A stretch of DNA of 64,000 bases from Epiperipatus broadwayi (GCA_028023455.1 JAQFVV010012442.1:2270903-2334902); one strand, 5' to 3'; shown: positions 14,142 through 28,984, numbered from the stretch's first letter. A program made the numbers and translations. Notes: generated from the sequence alone by a model not told the origin.

Positions 14142-14142
<1 letters not shown>
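14072..14142. mobile_element. 71-bp MITE-like palindromic element, copy 2
   Basis: Tandem-duplicated copy of the element at 13892-13962, with only a couple of substitutions (AGAGTGATA in place of AGGCTGATA) and the same TA flanks. Confidence 0.6.
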
Positions 14143-14206
<64 letters not shown>

Positions 14207-15604
14207 CTCTTGTGTATCATGTGGCCTGTTATAAGTATGATAAAATCTGAACACTATGTGGCAATAAGAAATGTATTTAATTATATGGCAATATTTTAAA
14301 TAATAAATTGTGATTAAAATATTCTTATACTATATGATATTGCTGTGTCATATTCTGAATAATGATTAATATTGTTTAGATAAATAAATCACTCAAAATT
14401 ATAATGTGCAAAATGTGTTATAAGTGTAATTCTAAATTATGTGGATCGAATCTTGCTGTAGTCAGTAGATCAATAATAACACAGACAACAGGTTTTATAA
14501 AAAAACAACTTTAATAAATTTATTTTATTATATAAAACAATTATGATCAAAAATATTTACAATCTTAAAAATTCCCAAATTGTATATTAAAATTAAAACA
14601 AAATATACAAAGTTAAAAGAAAAATTGAGTTACAGATTTTCAATCTCAAAAATCATTAATGTGTAAGAATTTTATTTATTTAGGAATATATATTATACAG
14701 AATTACTCTAATTCTATTATTCACCTAAAATATCATATTAAGCTTTATTCTACGTCAATTAATACTCAATATTACTTTACATTCAGTAAATATAAAAAAA
14801 CACCTAGTAGTAATTTTTATTTACCAAAATATATTATTAGGTTTATTCTAGGTTAATGACAAGTAAATGAATAAACAATATTCATTCATGCACTAAATAC
14901 TAATAATTTGTTTGGCACCATTCTAATTTTGTGATGTGTGTTTCATGTTCAAAACATAAAATATAAAAACTAAAATAAAATATAAGCATTCGTCATACAT
15001 TCCATATTCCTCATTTGATGTTTCATTGTAAAATATGCATTGTTCTACAAAAATGTTGTCAATTTATGAAAAATCGAAAGTATCAAAAATATTTGAAAAA
15101 TATAAATTAGGAATAGTTATGATTCCTTTATCACCAAAAATATTTCAAAAATATTAAGAAAAATTATAACTCCTTTGTTATATTCACCATCAGCATTATG
15201 CATTCAACATCATTTGTATTTATACACAATATGAAAAACCCTATCTTGCCTTCTTTAAAACAAATCATCTTTCTAAATTTATCGATTATTTATCCTTCAA
15301 AAATACAAGACTACATGATGTTTTACTAATGAAATTCAGATAGTGATACAATGCATAAAACATGAAGGAATAACTAGAGTAAAGACTCAGTAGTATAATA
15401 TAAACCTATAATCCACTTGGAAATCAGTGTGAAGAAAAGGGTACAACCTTATTTAATAGCTTAAAATAATGTCTTGGCTTTCTTAGCTCTTATAAATCAT
15501 TAAAATACAAATATCCAAACTCTGTCCATGCAAATAAATACAAAATACAGGGCTATGTTAACTGTATTTGTAGAACAACTATGTAGATATAATATAGGCT
15601 GCAG

Positions 15605-16049
15605 AAAGGAGTTTGCTATTAACTGAAAGGAGACCCTTTGACTCCTCTTGGAGGCCTTAAAGGAACCGAGCAGGGCAAATTCCTAATTTCCACTCCATCC
15701 ATTTTTCTCCTTGCAACTGTTATTACTATGTGATTATTCATATAGTATACAATCATGGATGGGCTGCTCACCAACATGCATTATCCAGTATGGTGAGTTT
15801 ATTGGCTATTTACCTCCAAGTTTAAGATCAAGAAACACCATGATCTTTCTTCTCAATGCCTGATAAGGCAGAATGAATGTTTGTGTAAATGATAAATATT
15901 TTTCCAATACATATATAGAATTACCACAAAAAAAAATATTATGGCACTTATTCCCAGCAGACTGTGAGGTCACCAACCAAGGCAGTGGTTGTTGGTCGAA
16001 GGCGGAGGGTGCTAAGAATCTCCTGATTGAGGACCCAGGCTTCCATTTG
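15605..16049 (+). mobile_element. Probable 5' region of RTE LINE copy 1
   Basis: This stretch is clearly richer in G+C than its surroundings (for example GAGGCCTTAAAGGAACCGAG at about 15650 and AAGGCGGAGGGTGCTAAG at 16000). It interrupts the copy C homology and leads directly into the endonuclease ORF. It is not shared with the minus-strand copy at 62880, which starts just upstream of its ATG, so copy 2 may be 5'-truncated. It may instead include an unrelated insertion. Confidence 0.45.
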
Positions 16050-18865
16050 ATGATGACTTTTTATTTAGGTACTTACAACTGCATATCACTTTTAAGTGAA
16101 GGAAGATTGCAAGAATTAGAAGAAGAACTGTTTTATAGTAAATGGGACATTATTGGACTTTGTGAAGTTAGAAGAAAAGGTGAAGAGACAATTGATTTAA
16201 AAAGTGGACATATACTCTATTATAAAGGCACAAATATTGAAAATAGAAGTGGAGTAGGATTCATTATAAATAAAAAGTGGAGATTGATGGTGTATTGGAC
16301 AGAGTGGCAAGATTAATTATACAACTTAATAGCAGATACCAAATGCAGATAATTCAGGTTTGTGCCCCAAGAAGTTCTCATAGTGATGAAGTAGTAGAAG
16401 ATTTTTATATGGATGTACTAAATGTCTTTGCTCAGAGTAAACAACATTTTAAAATATGGGAGACTTTAATGCTAGAATTGGTAAACAAATGAAAGATGAA
16501 AGTGCTGTAGGTAATTTTGGTTATGGTAATAGAAATAAAAGAGGACATAGACTTGTGGAGTTTGCAGAAAAAGAAAAACTTCATATTATGAATTTTTTTT
16601 TTTTTTGAGAAAAATGTTAAAAGGAAATGGACATGGAAGCATCCAAATGAACGTACAGCAGAATAGGATTATATTTTGACAAACAGGCAATATATATTTC
16701 AAGATTGTAATGTTCTTAATAAATTTAACACAGGAAGTGATCATCGATTAGTATGGTGTAAGATATGTGTTAATGTGAAACTAGAGAGACAAAAATTATT
16801 AAGAAAAACAATATTTACAGTTGATATTCATAATCTTCAGAAACATTCTAATAAATTTAAATTAGAACTTACAAATCGGTTTCAAGTATTAGTAAATTTT
16901 GAACATGATTCAGATTTGAATGAAATTAATATGAAAATAACTGATACACCTTTAAAAACTGCAACAAAGATAGCTGATAGAAAATAGCAGCAATTGGCTA
17001 ATAAAATTTGTACTGAGATTAGAGAATTTATGAAGAAAAGAAGGAATATGAAGATATACAAAAATGATGCATTAAAAAAGATTGAATATCTCGAATTTTG
17101 TAAAATGGTGCAGAAAAAAGTTGAAAATGGTATAAGAAAGTATAACTCTGAACCAGCAAGGAATGCTGTAGAAGAAAATAAAAGTCTCAAGAATGTAAAA
17201 CAACATTTTGGTATTGGTAGGAAATTTATATCTGCAATACGAAAAAAAGATGAAATTATTACTAAAAAGAGAGATGACATCATAAAATTGGTAGAAGATT
17301 TTTATCAAGAATTATATAGTCATAAAGAACAAGTACCTCCTATCTCTATTACATCTTCCAAATTGCCCAGAATTTTAAATGAAAAAATGAGACATGCAAT
17401 CAAATGTATGAAGAAAGGAAAGGCTTCAGGTAATGATGGAATTATAATTGATATATTAAAAGAAGCAGGTGAAGAAATAGAAATTTTTTTAGCAAAGTTA
17501 TATACCAAATGTCTAAATGATAAAGATGTGCAGGATGATTGAAAGAATGCAGTAACAATATTAATATTTAAAAAAGGTGATAAAGAAGATATTAGAAATT
17601 ACAGATCCATCAGCCTTTTATCAGTTTTATGTAAAAATTTTACCAAGATAATTACAACTCATCTACAGAGACCATTGGATTTCCACCAACCAAGAGAACA
17701 AGCTGGATTTAAGAGTGGTTTTAGTACAGTAGATCATATCCAGGTATTGAGAGAAGTTATAGAAAGGACAAATGAATATGAGTTGTCATTATGTTTTGGA
17801 TTTGTAGATTATGAAAAAGCATTTGATTCTATAAACGTTTCTTCAGTGATTAAAGCATTGGATCATCAACGTATAAATCCAGAATATTGTCATATTTGAA
17901 AGAATATTTATAAAAATGCAACAGCAACAATTAGATTACATAATAATACAGGGAAAGTCAACATTGAGAAAGGTGTAATACAAGGTGACTCCATATCTCC
18001 AAAAATTTTTAAAGCAGTGCTGCAAGAAGTTTTTTGTGGGTTAAAATGGGAAACTAAAGGAGTGAAAGTAAATGGAGATTATTTAAGTCATTTAGATTTC
18101 GCAGATGATGTAGGTGTTTTTGCAAATAATGCTTCAGAGCTGCAGAAAATGTTGCTGGAGTTATCAGATGACAGTAGGAAAGTAGGACTAAAGATAAATG
18201 TTAATAAGACTAAAGTAATGTTTAATCGATTTGCTCAAAATATAATAATAATGATTGATTATGATGAATTAGAAGAAGTTAACAGTTACAAATACCCTCG
18301 TTATATTATTAATACAGATGGAAACATAATGGAGGAAATTAATCATAGAATTAAACTTGGTTGGAGTGCTTTTGGTAGAAATAACTTGATACTAAAAAAA
18401 AATATGCCTATGTGTTTGAAAAGGAAGGTTTTTAACAAATGTGTTTTACCAGTTCCTACTTATGGATCTGAAACTTGGTTTCTTAATAGAAGAGCAATAC
18501 AGAGACTTCAAACCACTCAAAGAAGTATGGAGAGATGTATATTGGGAGTAACAAGAAGAGATCGAAAACACAATGTGTGGGTAAGAGAACAAACAGGTAT
18601 TACTGATCTCATTGAAAAAAATAAAATATTGAAATGGAATTGGGCTGGACATATTGCTAGAAGAGATGATAATAGATGGACAATTGAAATTTTAAACTGG
18701 ATTCCAAGAGATTGTAACAGACCCAGGAAGAGACTACATGTGAGATGAATGGATGAAATAAAAAGGTGTGCATGGGTGATGTGGAGAAGAGAAGCTAAAA
18801 ATCAGAGTATATGGATTAAACTTGGAGAGACCTTCATCCTGCAGTGGATTGATAGTTGTTGTTGA
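16050..18865 (+). pseudogene. RTE-type LINE ORF2 (endonuclease and reverse transcriptase), copy 1, degenerate
   Basis: The remnant encodes an APE-type endonuclease followed by a reverse transcriptase, the two activities used for target-primed retrotransposition. It opens at ATG 16050 (MMTFYLGTYNC). Endonuclease signatures are GVGFIINKK, QVCAPRSSHSDEVVEDFY, a displaced GDFNARIGK segment near 16457, and GSDHRLVW (about 16735). RT motifs are GKASGNDGI (17420), FVDYEKAFDSI (17806), VIQGDSISPKIF (17971) and the catalytic FADD at 18098-18109. The carboxyl region carries the RRDDNRWTIEILNW and PRKR motifs usual in this family. Inactivation is by a 4-base loss before GDFNARIG compared with copy 2, a poly-T frameshift near 16593, and several stops (16492, 17542, 17899, 18748). 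The final stop is 18863-18865. The RTE assignment rests on motif order and tail type. Confidence 0.85.
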
Positions 18866-18885
18866 TGATCATGATGATGATGAAT
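18863..18885 (+). repeat. LINE 3' tail, (GAT)n-type
   Basis: TGATGATCATGATGATGATG directly follows the ORF2 stop. RTE-clade LINEs typically end in short tandem repeats of this kind rather than poly(A). The minus-strand copy ends in the related GATGATGATATA at about 60036. Confidence 0.7.
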
Positions 18886-21800
18886 TATATCTTTTAACAC
18901 ATTCTACTGTATAAGCATTCAGGATTTCATTTTTCTACTCCCCTGTTATTATCATTTTCTATTTAAAATACATTTAAACATTAAAACATCACAAAATAAT
19001 GGCAAATTTCCCAAAAATAAACAATATTACGCATTACTTTATCAAGCAATGACTACTATAAGAAAAGTTTTTATACACAACATCCACAAATATAAATGAG
19101 TTTGATTTTAAAATATTCATTCAATATCAGGTATTTAAAATAAATATAATATAGTTTATTTAGCAAAGAATTATATAAAAATTATGATCATTAATAAAGT
19201 TATAACAAACTTTTTAATAAAAATATATGCATATTTTCTCTTAGCTTATCTCACTATAATAAAAAAAACATCTATATGTTATTAACTCACACATCTATAT
19301 GTTCATTTATTCATGTCACATAAGATAAATATTTTTAAAGCTTCAAGCAACTTTAAGAAAAAAATATACATCATATAATAATTTAAATTATTTATGTGAT
19401 TCGACTATTTGTAATCACATGTTTGACATCTTCTGGTCCAATTTTCATAAAATATAACAAAAAATTACATTCAGCAAAACTAATATCTTTTAAAGAAATG
19501 CTTTTGAAAGTTTTTTTTAAAAAAAATGTTAAAAGTTTTAAAGTTAATATTTTTATAATTAAAAGTTCTTAAAATGTAACATTTCCTGTAACCTATAAAT
19601 AAATTATAATTCTAATGTTAGCATTTTAAAATAATAATAATGAAAACCATATTAACCTATTCATCTTCATAAATGTCTTTCTATATAACAAGTTCAGTTA
19701 ATAAATTCAGGGTTTGCTGTTGCTAAGCAATGAGTATTTTCTGAAGTGATTTTCTCTTTGACTTCTCTTAATTTTCTTGGTGTGTAAACTCACAAATAAC
19801 AAAGATAATAATCAGCTTCTAAAATCCAAGAAAATCTGAAAAATAACTGTTCATCCTTTTTCCAAAAGTTTTTAAAAACAGTCTCTTTTTATAAATACTT
19901 TCCCACAGAATGCAATAAATAATGGATATCACATTTAAAAAAATATTTCTGGTAATTTCCATTCTTTTCATGCACATAAATTTCTTCTTTGGTGGGAGAT
20001 GCATCATTTTCGATCACTTTTTTATAAGTACACAAATTAACATGAACAGTCTCTTTTCATTTTTTAGAAATTATATTCCAATTAGACACATATAATATAG
20101 CCGATCCAGGTTTTAACTACAAAAGTCATTTATTTCTAACATCATAATATTTTTCTTTATTATCCATTTTTCTTTTTTGTAATTCAATTATCACAATTAA
20201 GATAGCAGGTTTTATTATACCAAAATATTTACATATTAAAATATAACATTAAGAGCAATTCATATTCACTATAACAGCAATCTCTTTAAGATATTTTACT
20301 TCCAAAAAGTTTAAAAGATAACTTGCTTCAAAGATAATTATTTCTTTTAAAAATATTATAATCTTTTTAAATAAAAAATCAATATTATAGAATGAGAAGG
20401 CATTATATTTTTTATAGCTCAATCTCATACATTTTTTATAAAATTTAAAAGTCAACTGCATTTTAGTCTTTTCCAGTTATTTTTCTTAAATAATATTTTC
20501 TTTAAAGTTCTTGACTTTATCAACAAAGACATATTAAATATACATGTCATACTTCTGGATATTATTCAACTGTGATGCCAAAGTTTTTTACATAAATAAG
20601 TATAAAAAATTCATATAGTATGGAAAAAATTATGCTTCCCCAAACTCTTTGGTCCTTCACTACCAACCTTCCCATGCACAAAACTATAGGCTTATATTCT
20701 ATAATTTAACAATGAATCTTTAACTAAGTTTCAGAATAGCTCTACGAGTATGAAAATTAATTGGATTTATTCCTACAATTTTAGTTAAACAAAATAATAA
20801 TCTTAAAAATTCTTTCAAATTTTGTTTTTAAAAAATTATATTAAATTTTAAAATAATTGAATGTTAACAAACTGATAATAAAAACAATAATAATACAAAG
20901 AATAACAAGAAGAATAACCAATAATTTTAATTACATATAGTTTTTATACCTTGTTCAAAACAATTTTGATTGGTTGATACATCACCCAATTGTAAACTCA
21001 TTTACATATTTACCAATTGTGTACTTTTAAAAATCAAAAATAAAATTATGAGCCATCATTTTTGAATAATATAATAGGAAATATTTAATTCTCAATTAAT
21101 TTTATAATTATATTTAAATCAACTAAATATTTTAAAATAACATATTTTAATATTTTTACTGATTTAATAAACATTTAATTTAAATGTATCCATATTTAGT
21201 TTATCTTTACTAATTTAAAATATCTTTAAAAAACTAATTAAATAAATATTCTATATTTATTTTTATCTTGTACAAATGCCTCAATTTTAGTACCAATTTT
21301 TTAAATTAATTAAATACTTTTTTAAATTTATGTATGCATTTTCTAACACTAGCATCACATGTCTATTATCCCAGATAGAAATGTTGCAGTTTTTTAAAAC
21401 TCATTGTCTGAAATCAATTAAATAAAATATTTAATTACAAAACATATTATATTAAAGAAAATATGAAATATAACAATAAAAATTTAGAATAATAAATTTT
21501 GATATTTTTTCATGACAATTAATAAAAATTGAAACAGTTAATGTATCAAAAAATATTAAAAAAATAACAAATAATTATTATACAAGTTTAAATTTATTTT
21601 AGAAGATAAATTTAATAGCTTATTTAGAAATATTAAACATTATATTAAAAAATAATAGTTACCAAAGGTTTATTTAACAAAATATTCAATACATTTTTAA
21701 AGTGTAACTGAGACTAGCCATCCCAATGATACAATATTAACTTATTATGCTTATATTTTAAAATTTAGAATAGATTTTAAATATTCTTTAACCACTTATA

Positions 21801-21940
21801 GATTCCTATCAACAAATTTTAAATCCCTATAAACATTATTATGACAATTATAGTAATTATATTTATCTTAATTTAAATTTTTTTAGGAAATTAGCTTTTT
21901 AAGCACATCTGCCCTAATAAAAAGGGTACAATATAAATAA
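18886..21940 (+). repeat. Duplicated block copy C, part 2 (after the LINE)
   Basis: No gene. Resumed homology with copy A from about 2150 to 5130: AAAAAACATCTATATGTTATT (19262), CTTCCCATGCACAAAACTATAGG..TATATTCTA (20668), TTTTGATTGGTTGATACATC (20965), TCATTTACATATTTACCAATTG (20999) and AAAAAGGGTACAATATAAATA (21919) fall in the same order as in copy A. Bases 21941-22209 after it show nothing recognisable. Confidence 0.5.
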
Positions 21941-22206
21941 TAACTCAAAACTTCTCTTAAATTTTGTAAATAAATTAAGCATAAATTCCAGAATATGCTA
22001 AAGGATTATGTGGTAATACTCAGTCCTTTAGAAATCTGTTTACATTTCATAACCCATTAGTTTTTACACTTATTTCCATCTCAGCTTTTTATTGTCAGAC
22101 TAATAATTCCTTTTTATTATATTCATTAATCAAGATTTTCATTTTGTGTATGGAAAATTGTTAAAGTTAAGGCTTAGTCTTGACCATATAAAATATAAAT
22201 GATAAT

Positions 22207-23923
<1,717 letters not shown>

Positions 23924-23927
23924 TAAA

Positions 23928-23950
23928 TGGCTTTACCCAACGTTTGGGGC
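23928..23950 (+). other. Primer-binding site (tRNA 3'-end complement)
   Basis: TGGCTTTACCCAACGTTTGG begins four bases after the LTR and continues GGC. It keeps the TGG start (complement of CCA) and the CCCAACGT..GGGGC body familiar from many gypsy-like PBSs, with a few differences. The tRNA identity cannot be fixed without alignment. Confidence 0.6.
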
Positions 23951-24333
23951 TGAACCTAAGAAATAACAGTAAATAAATGCTTTGTTTCTTGTTTAAAAAT
24001 AAAAACCTTAAAGAAATCTAAATTACGTAGGTAAAAGTGTATTAAATTAAAAATAAAAAATAAAAATTGACCGAAATTTTTTTCTTCTTACTTCTTTAAA
24101 TGAAAAGAGATTTTGTGCTATTTATGTTCTGTTAAATAAATGACAGTTGGGTGTTTGGGCGGTGTTAAAGCATTAAGATCGGGTAGGATAAACGGACAAA
24201 GGTGGGCAGAGCCAGCGTGTATTTCCAGTTTAGAAAGAAATCGATAAAATAGAAATTAGTAAACTTATGAGCGTGAATAAAATATAATATTAAAGAAAAC
24301 TAATATAAAAAAGTAAAGTTTAAAATTATAAAT

Positions 24334-25731
24334 ATGACAAGAAATAAACCTAAAATGGAGACTCAAGGTAAAAAAACAGACAATGTTCCCAGTGAGGAAC
24401 AAAATAAAACCGAAACTAGTGATATTGAAAAGATGCCCAGTGAAGAAAAAATAGAAACTCAAGCAAAAGAAGTAGAGAATGTCTCTAGTGAGGAACAAAA
24501 AGATAAAAACAAAAAAGAGGTTGAGCAAAAAGAAGAGAATAGGGAAGTCATAGTGTTATTAACTAGCATGTTTGAAAAACTAAAAGAAACAGCTGAAGAA
24601 TATAAAAAAATAGCTGAAGAGCTTAAAAACCAAAATAATGAAATGAAGAGTAAATTGGAAGGGCAAGTGGAAATGCTTGAAAAGTTAAAGGACCAGATCG
24701 AAATGGGCCAGAATAAAATAAAAGAAGAAATTAGGGAAGAAATAAAATAGATTAAAACACAAGTAGAAAATCAAATAGAGACCGCTTACCAAGCAATTGA
24801 AAAAAATAAGATAGAAGATAGAAAAGTAATTGAAGAGATAAAAGTCGGAATGATGGATTTAGCTTGGAAAGTAAATCAAAAGGATAGTAAAAATAGTTCG
24901 CAAACAGAAATAAAACAGCGTGACCACTTGTGTGCAAACACGCACCTTATAAACAATCCGGCAATTGTGAACCAGTTTTTGAAAATACGGATATTTTCTG
25001 GTCATCAAGGTGAAGCTCCTATGGAGCATTTAAATAGTTTGGAGTGCTATTTCACTCTAAATCAATTCAGTGAGGAGGCTATGATCGCAATAGCATGTAG
25101 CCATTTACAAGTGGGGTCTCAAATTTGGTGGGACTCTTTATATAAAAAACCTGTCACTTTTGCCGAATATAAAAGTGCTGTTTTAGCTAGTTATTGGAAC
25201 GAAGATTATCAGGAAAATCTTCGTCACCAGATCTCGCAAGATAAATGGTGACCTGGTGAACCGTTCGTTTCTTTTTTTAGAAGGCAAGTGGCAAAATTAC
25301 GCTCTTTGACAGCAGACCCACTATCTGAACAACAAATCATCAGGATAGTCCATCCTAGTTTTCCTCATAATGTTGAGCAAATGCTCATAGGAACTGAAAG
25401 GAAAACAGTGGAACAAATGATGGAATTGTTGAGCGCTTTTGACAGAGCTAGACCAACTTTTGATACGAGAGATAGAGGATTCAAACCCCAACTTAGAGAG
25501 CCTGCTGTAAACGCCGTAAGATATAAACATAGGTTGAATTCGGGGAGTCCCTGGAGGAGACGTTATTCTAATAGTCCTGAGAGAACAAAAATCTTTCGAA
25601 GAACCGACAGCGATCCTGACATCTCTCGTACTAGATTTAAGGAAAGGCCCAGGGGTGATTCTCAATTCCCCAGCAGGAGTGGCTATATGCAGAAAAAAAA
25701 ATATGATAAAGAACCGCCAGACAAAAATTAA
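24334..25731 (+). pseudogene. gag: Retrotransposon gag with two in-frame stops
   Basis: One reading frame of 466 codons from ATG 24334 to TAA 25729-25731, broken by TAG at 24748 and TGA at 25249 without any frameshift. Residues of about 1-70 are acidic, with repeated PSEEQ/SSEEQ motifs. Residues of about 75-170 are a Lys/Glu coiled coil. Residues of about 205-370 form a retrotransposon-gag capsid-like region (FSGHQGEAPMEHLNSLECYF, then QIWWDSLY, ASYWNEDYQENLR and VSFFRRQVAKLRSL). The C-terminus is basic and Arg/Ser-rich, with no CCHC zinc knuckle. Gag proteins assemble the particle that packages element RNA. Conservation of the frame apart from two point stops suggests fairly recent loss or an unusual readthrough element; loss is simpler. 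Confidence 0.85.
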
Positions 25732-25930
25732 AAATATTAATCTGATGGATTCGCTGGCTTGACCTAGTTATTAACGACCATGGACTTGGAATAATGGAAA
25801 ATGTTTAACAAAGTTTAATGAAATAAATGAAAAAATGAGTATCAAGTTAGTTGAATAATTAAAAATGATTAAAGGTAGTCTTAGTAAATAAATAATAATC
25901 TTAGAGTTTTTAAAATGTTAAAGCAACGAT

Positions 25931-26190
25931 AAAATGATTTATGTCAAAACCCTCGATTATGTCTTATCGATGATATTGATATCCCAGCTCATAAGTCTAG
26001 AACATAGCAGAGTGTGACATACACAAAATAAATGTGTAAAATCAAATTAGACAAGCAAAATGATTATGTCAAAAACCCTCGATTATGTCTAATCGATTCT
26101 ATTGATATCCCAGCTCATAAGTCTAGAACATAGCGGAGCGTGACCTAAACAAAAAAAAAATGTGTAAAATCAAAATAGACAAGCAAAATG
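25931..26190. repeat. Tandem duplication of about 126 bp in the 3' noncoding part of the LTR element
   Basis: AAAATGATTTATGTCAAAAC at 25931 recurs as AAAATGATTATGTCAAAAAC at 26057. The shared CCCTCGATTATGTCT and CCCAGCTCATAAGTCTAGAA blocks lie at the same offsets. Confidence 0.9.
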
Positions 26191-26640
26191 AAAATGTTTG
26201 TAGAATTAAATAAATGAAAAAGATAACAAGATTTCTAGAATAAAATCAAGTTAGATATTTGCATAACAAATGAATCACAATAAAGTAAAACAGTTTTTTT
26301 TTCTGAGTACGCGCACATTAAAATAAAATAGTTTTGAATATACGCAAGCTAATAAAAGTTGAATAAAAAATGGATCGTAATATAATAAAAATAGTTTTTC
26401 TGAATACACGCACATAGGTAAAGAAGTTAAAATAATGGTTTAAAAATAGTATCATAAAACTAATATTTAAAGTAATGTCCGTAATGATTAAAAATCAATA
26501 TTATAAGATTAGTGTAAAGAAATATTTAAATAATGTTTTTTTAAGGGTTATAAATAATACTGGAATATAAATGAATAGTGTAAAATATTGTTCGTGTAAA
26601 TTTAAAAATAAGGTTGGAAGATTATTAATAAAAAAATAAA

Positions 26641-27257
26641 AGTCAATCTAAGGTGTATTAAGAGTGTGTAAGTATACATGTGTATATACGTGCACATACA
26701 CTGGTAATATTCAGTAAATACGATACCTCATGCTGCGTATCTTAAATGTATTTATCCAGATATCCTTTTTTTGTTTATTTTCTTGGTACTGCTGCACCTT
26801 ATGATGAGTGCAAAAAGAGACTTATTTATTATAGATTCCCTGTAAGCAAGTCCAGTAATAACTCGATATCTAGAATATTAGTAGGTGTAGAATTATGCTG
26901 CACGTATACACATGTGTTAAATAAAGATGTTTGTAATGATTTACAAATAATATTATAAGAGTAGTAATAAAAATATAAAGTCAATCCAATGTGTATTAAG
27001 AGTGTGTAAGTATACATGGGTATATACGCGCACATACACTGGTAATATTCGGTAAATACGATATCTTATGATGAGTATCCTAAATGTATTTATCCAGATA
27101 TCCTTTTAGTTATTTTTGGTACTGCTGCACCTTATGATGCATGCAAAAAAGGGATTTATTTATTATAGATTCCCTGTAAACAAGTCCAGTAATAACTTGA
27201 TATCTAGAATATTAGTAGGTGTAGAATTATGCTGCATGTATACACATGTGTAGGAAT
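26641..27257. repeat. Tandem duplication of about 338 bp in the LTR element
   Basis: AGTCAATCTAAGGTGTATTA at 26641 recurs at 26979. GTATATACGYGCACATACAC, TATTTATCCAGATATCCTTT, CAAGTCCAGTAATAACT and GAATTATGCTGCAYGTATAC are repeated in order. The second unit is shorter at its end. There is no coding frame with a domain. It may hold packaging or regulatory sequence. Confidence 0.9.
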
Positions 27258-27344
27258 TATCTAAAATAATAAATTAATAAATCTTTACAGTCAACAATTA
27301 AAATTGCAAGAGATAAAATGGTCAAAAATGATGCATTTTACTCT

Positions 27345-27358
27345 AAAATGGAGGGGGG
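27345..27358 (+). other. Polypurine tract
   Basis: AAAATGGAGGGGGG abuts the 3' LTR start (TGTAATGTGCC). A G-rich purine run here primes plus-strand DNA synthesis in LTR elements. Confidence 0.75.
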
Positions 27359-28968
27359 TGTAATGTGCCAATGCCAAATTGGCACATGTATATAAAATAA
27401 TTTTGTATAAAAATTATTATCAAAATCTTTCAGAAAAAAGAATTTGAAAGTTACAATTAATTACTTTAAAGATGGGAGAGGGCGTTTTCCTACAAAAAAA
27501 AAAAAAACAAACTAAGAGTTTATAAAAGAAAGAGTGTTATTATTATAAATTAAAAGTTAAAAATCTCTTTTCATTCCAGTTTAGTAGAATAAATGCGTAT
27601 ATATGTGCGATGGTAAATAGAAATAAATGTTAGCTCATTAATAAGATAAATATGTGTTAGAATAATATTAAAAAAAAAATAATAATTGAAATGAAACATA
27701 TTTAAAAACACAGTGGTGGACTACTAATTAAAGATATGAAAACAACACATTTTAAAATAGCTACTACAAATTAAACAATCGACAAAAACACGTTGTCATA
27801 GGATTAATTACTAATGGAATTTCAACAACACCTATTGCACCTTTTGCCGGAGGATATGAAAACAAAAACAATTCACAGATATAAATAGCTAGATTTTATC
27901 GGACATTCAGTTGGAGTTTGCAATTCAGTCTAGTTTCCAGTGACAGTTTGCTTTAGTACAATTTCTACTATGTATACAGAAACCAACATGCACTGTTGAG
28001 TGGCCTTGGAAATATATGCTTGTGCTTCAGCCTTTTGAGTCCAACAAGATCATCACCACCTGCCTGTGAAATAATGTCAGCATAACAACTCTGAAACCCT
28101 CCGTCAAACCGTGCAACTGTCTCCAAGAAGAAACCAACAGATTACCATAAATTCTCTTCAATAAACAAAATCTAACTGGTTAAATATAGTACATCAGAAG
28201 CAGCAGAAGCAGCCAATGACAAGAAAAAAAATCCTAAGTATATATTTTATTATTATCATTTATACATAGTAGTCACCACTGTAATCCGTAAATATTCAAG
28301 ATTCAAATTATATGAACTCTATCATACATAAAATGAACTATTGATATGTATGTGTAAGTTTCAAATGCTATTAATGCTTTAGTATTATGTTTGTGAATGT
28401 GAAATGATTTAAAGGTCAAAGATTATTTATGCTTTTTTTCTTAAAATATATTATCATGTGTTAATTTTAAAAAAAAATGTGCATGTGTTAAAATTGGATT
28501 TATAGAAATGTTTATAATGCGTTAATAAATTATCTTTAAAACTTAATTAATGATAAGTAAAATAAATTATCTTTAAACTTAAACTTTATTTGTCGGTCAA
28601 TTCTTTTTATCAATTCTCTTTCTATATTTTAGTACTGATTAAAATTAGACTGGGCTAGTTTACGGGATGGTTTCGAGCGCTGGATTATGAGCCTACTGCC
28701 CGAATACGTTAGTCTTCAGACTAGCTGGTGCCCCGGGGTTTACCCCAAAACAAATAAAGTATTTGGATTGTAAGGGTTTGAATCTAGCAGCCGAGATGGG
28801 CCATTGTTGATAGTTTAAGCTATCAATAAGATCTCCCATTTTGCTCGAACGTGCCAGTTCGTTCACGTAACCTTTATAATATTATAAATGTATTATGAAG
28901 GAGTTTGAAACCGGCCAAAACTTATATATACATATAAGTAGGTGGTTTCAGCGGTTTGACCCGGTACA
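27359..28968 (+). repeat. 3' long terminal repeat (about 1610 bp)
   Basis: Begins TGTAATGTGCC and ends CCCGGTACA, the TG..CA ends expected of an LTR. Near-identical to 22317-23923 and more complete at its 5' end. Directly followed by (AT)n. Confidence 0.92.
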
Positions 28969-28984
28969 ATATATATATATATAT

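Larger units (their letters stand above)
13768..14207. repeat. Three (TAA)n arrays separated by two copies of a 180-bp-period unit
   Basis: (TAA)n occurs at 13768-13843, 13963-14023 and 14143-14207. The intervening unit of about 120 bases (13844-13964 and 14024-14144) is repeated almost perfectly with a period of exactly 180. The near-identity indicates a recent tandem duplication of unit plus array. Confidence 0.95.
13430..15604 (+). repeat. Duplicated block copy C, part 1 (before the LINE)
   Basis: Direct-orientation match to bases of about 60-2120 in copy A, including CATGAGAC, GCATAAGAATACTAT, GAAGGGATTTTGTATCA just before the (TAA)n arrays, and ACAGGGCTATGTTAAC at 15548. The homology stops at about 15600, where LINE-derived, G+C-richer sequence begins, and resumes after 18885. 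It contains no gene. Confidence 0.55.

Noticed and set aside
13768-14207. CRISPR-like array
   Set aside because: The 180-bp repeated units are separated by simple (TAA)n, not by unique spacers, and the DNA is clearly metazoan.
16882-17508. Minus-strand open frames over LINE copy 1 (and plus-strand ones at 60385 and 62168 over copy 2)
   Set aside because: Antisense shadows of the LINE reading frame, rich in Phe/Ser, without independent motifs.
24265-24528. Minus-strand Phe-rich frame over gag
   Set aside because: Antisense of the Lys/Glu-rich gag N-terminus.
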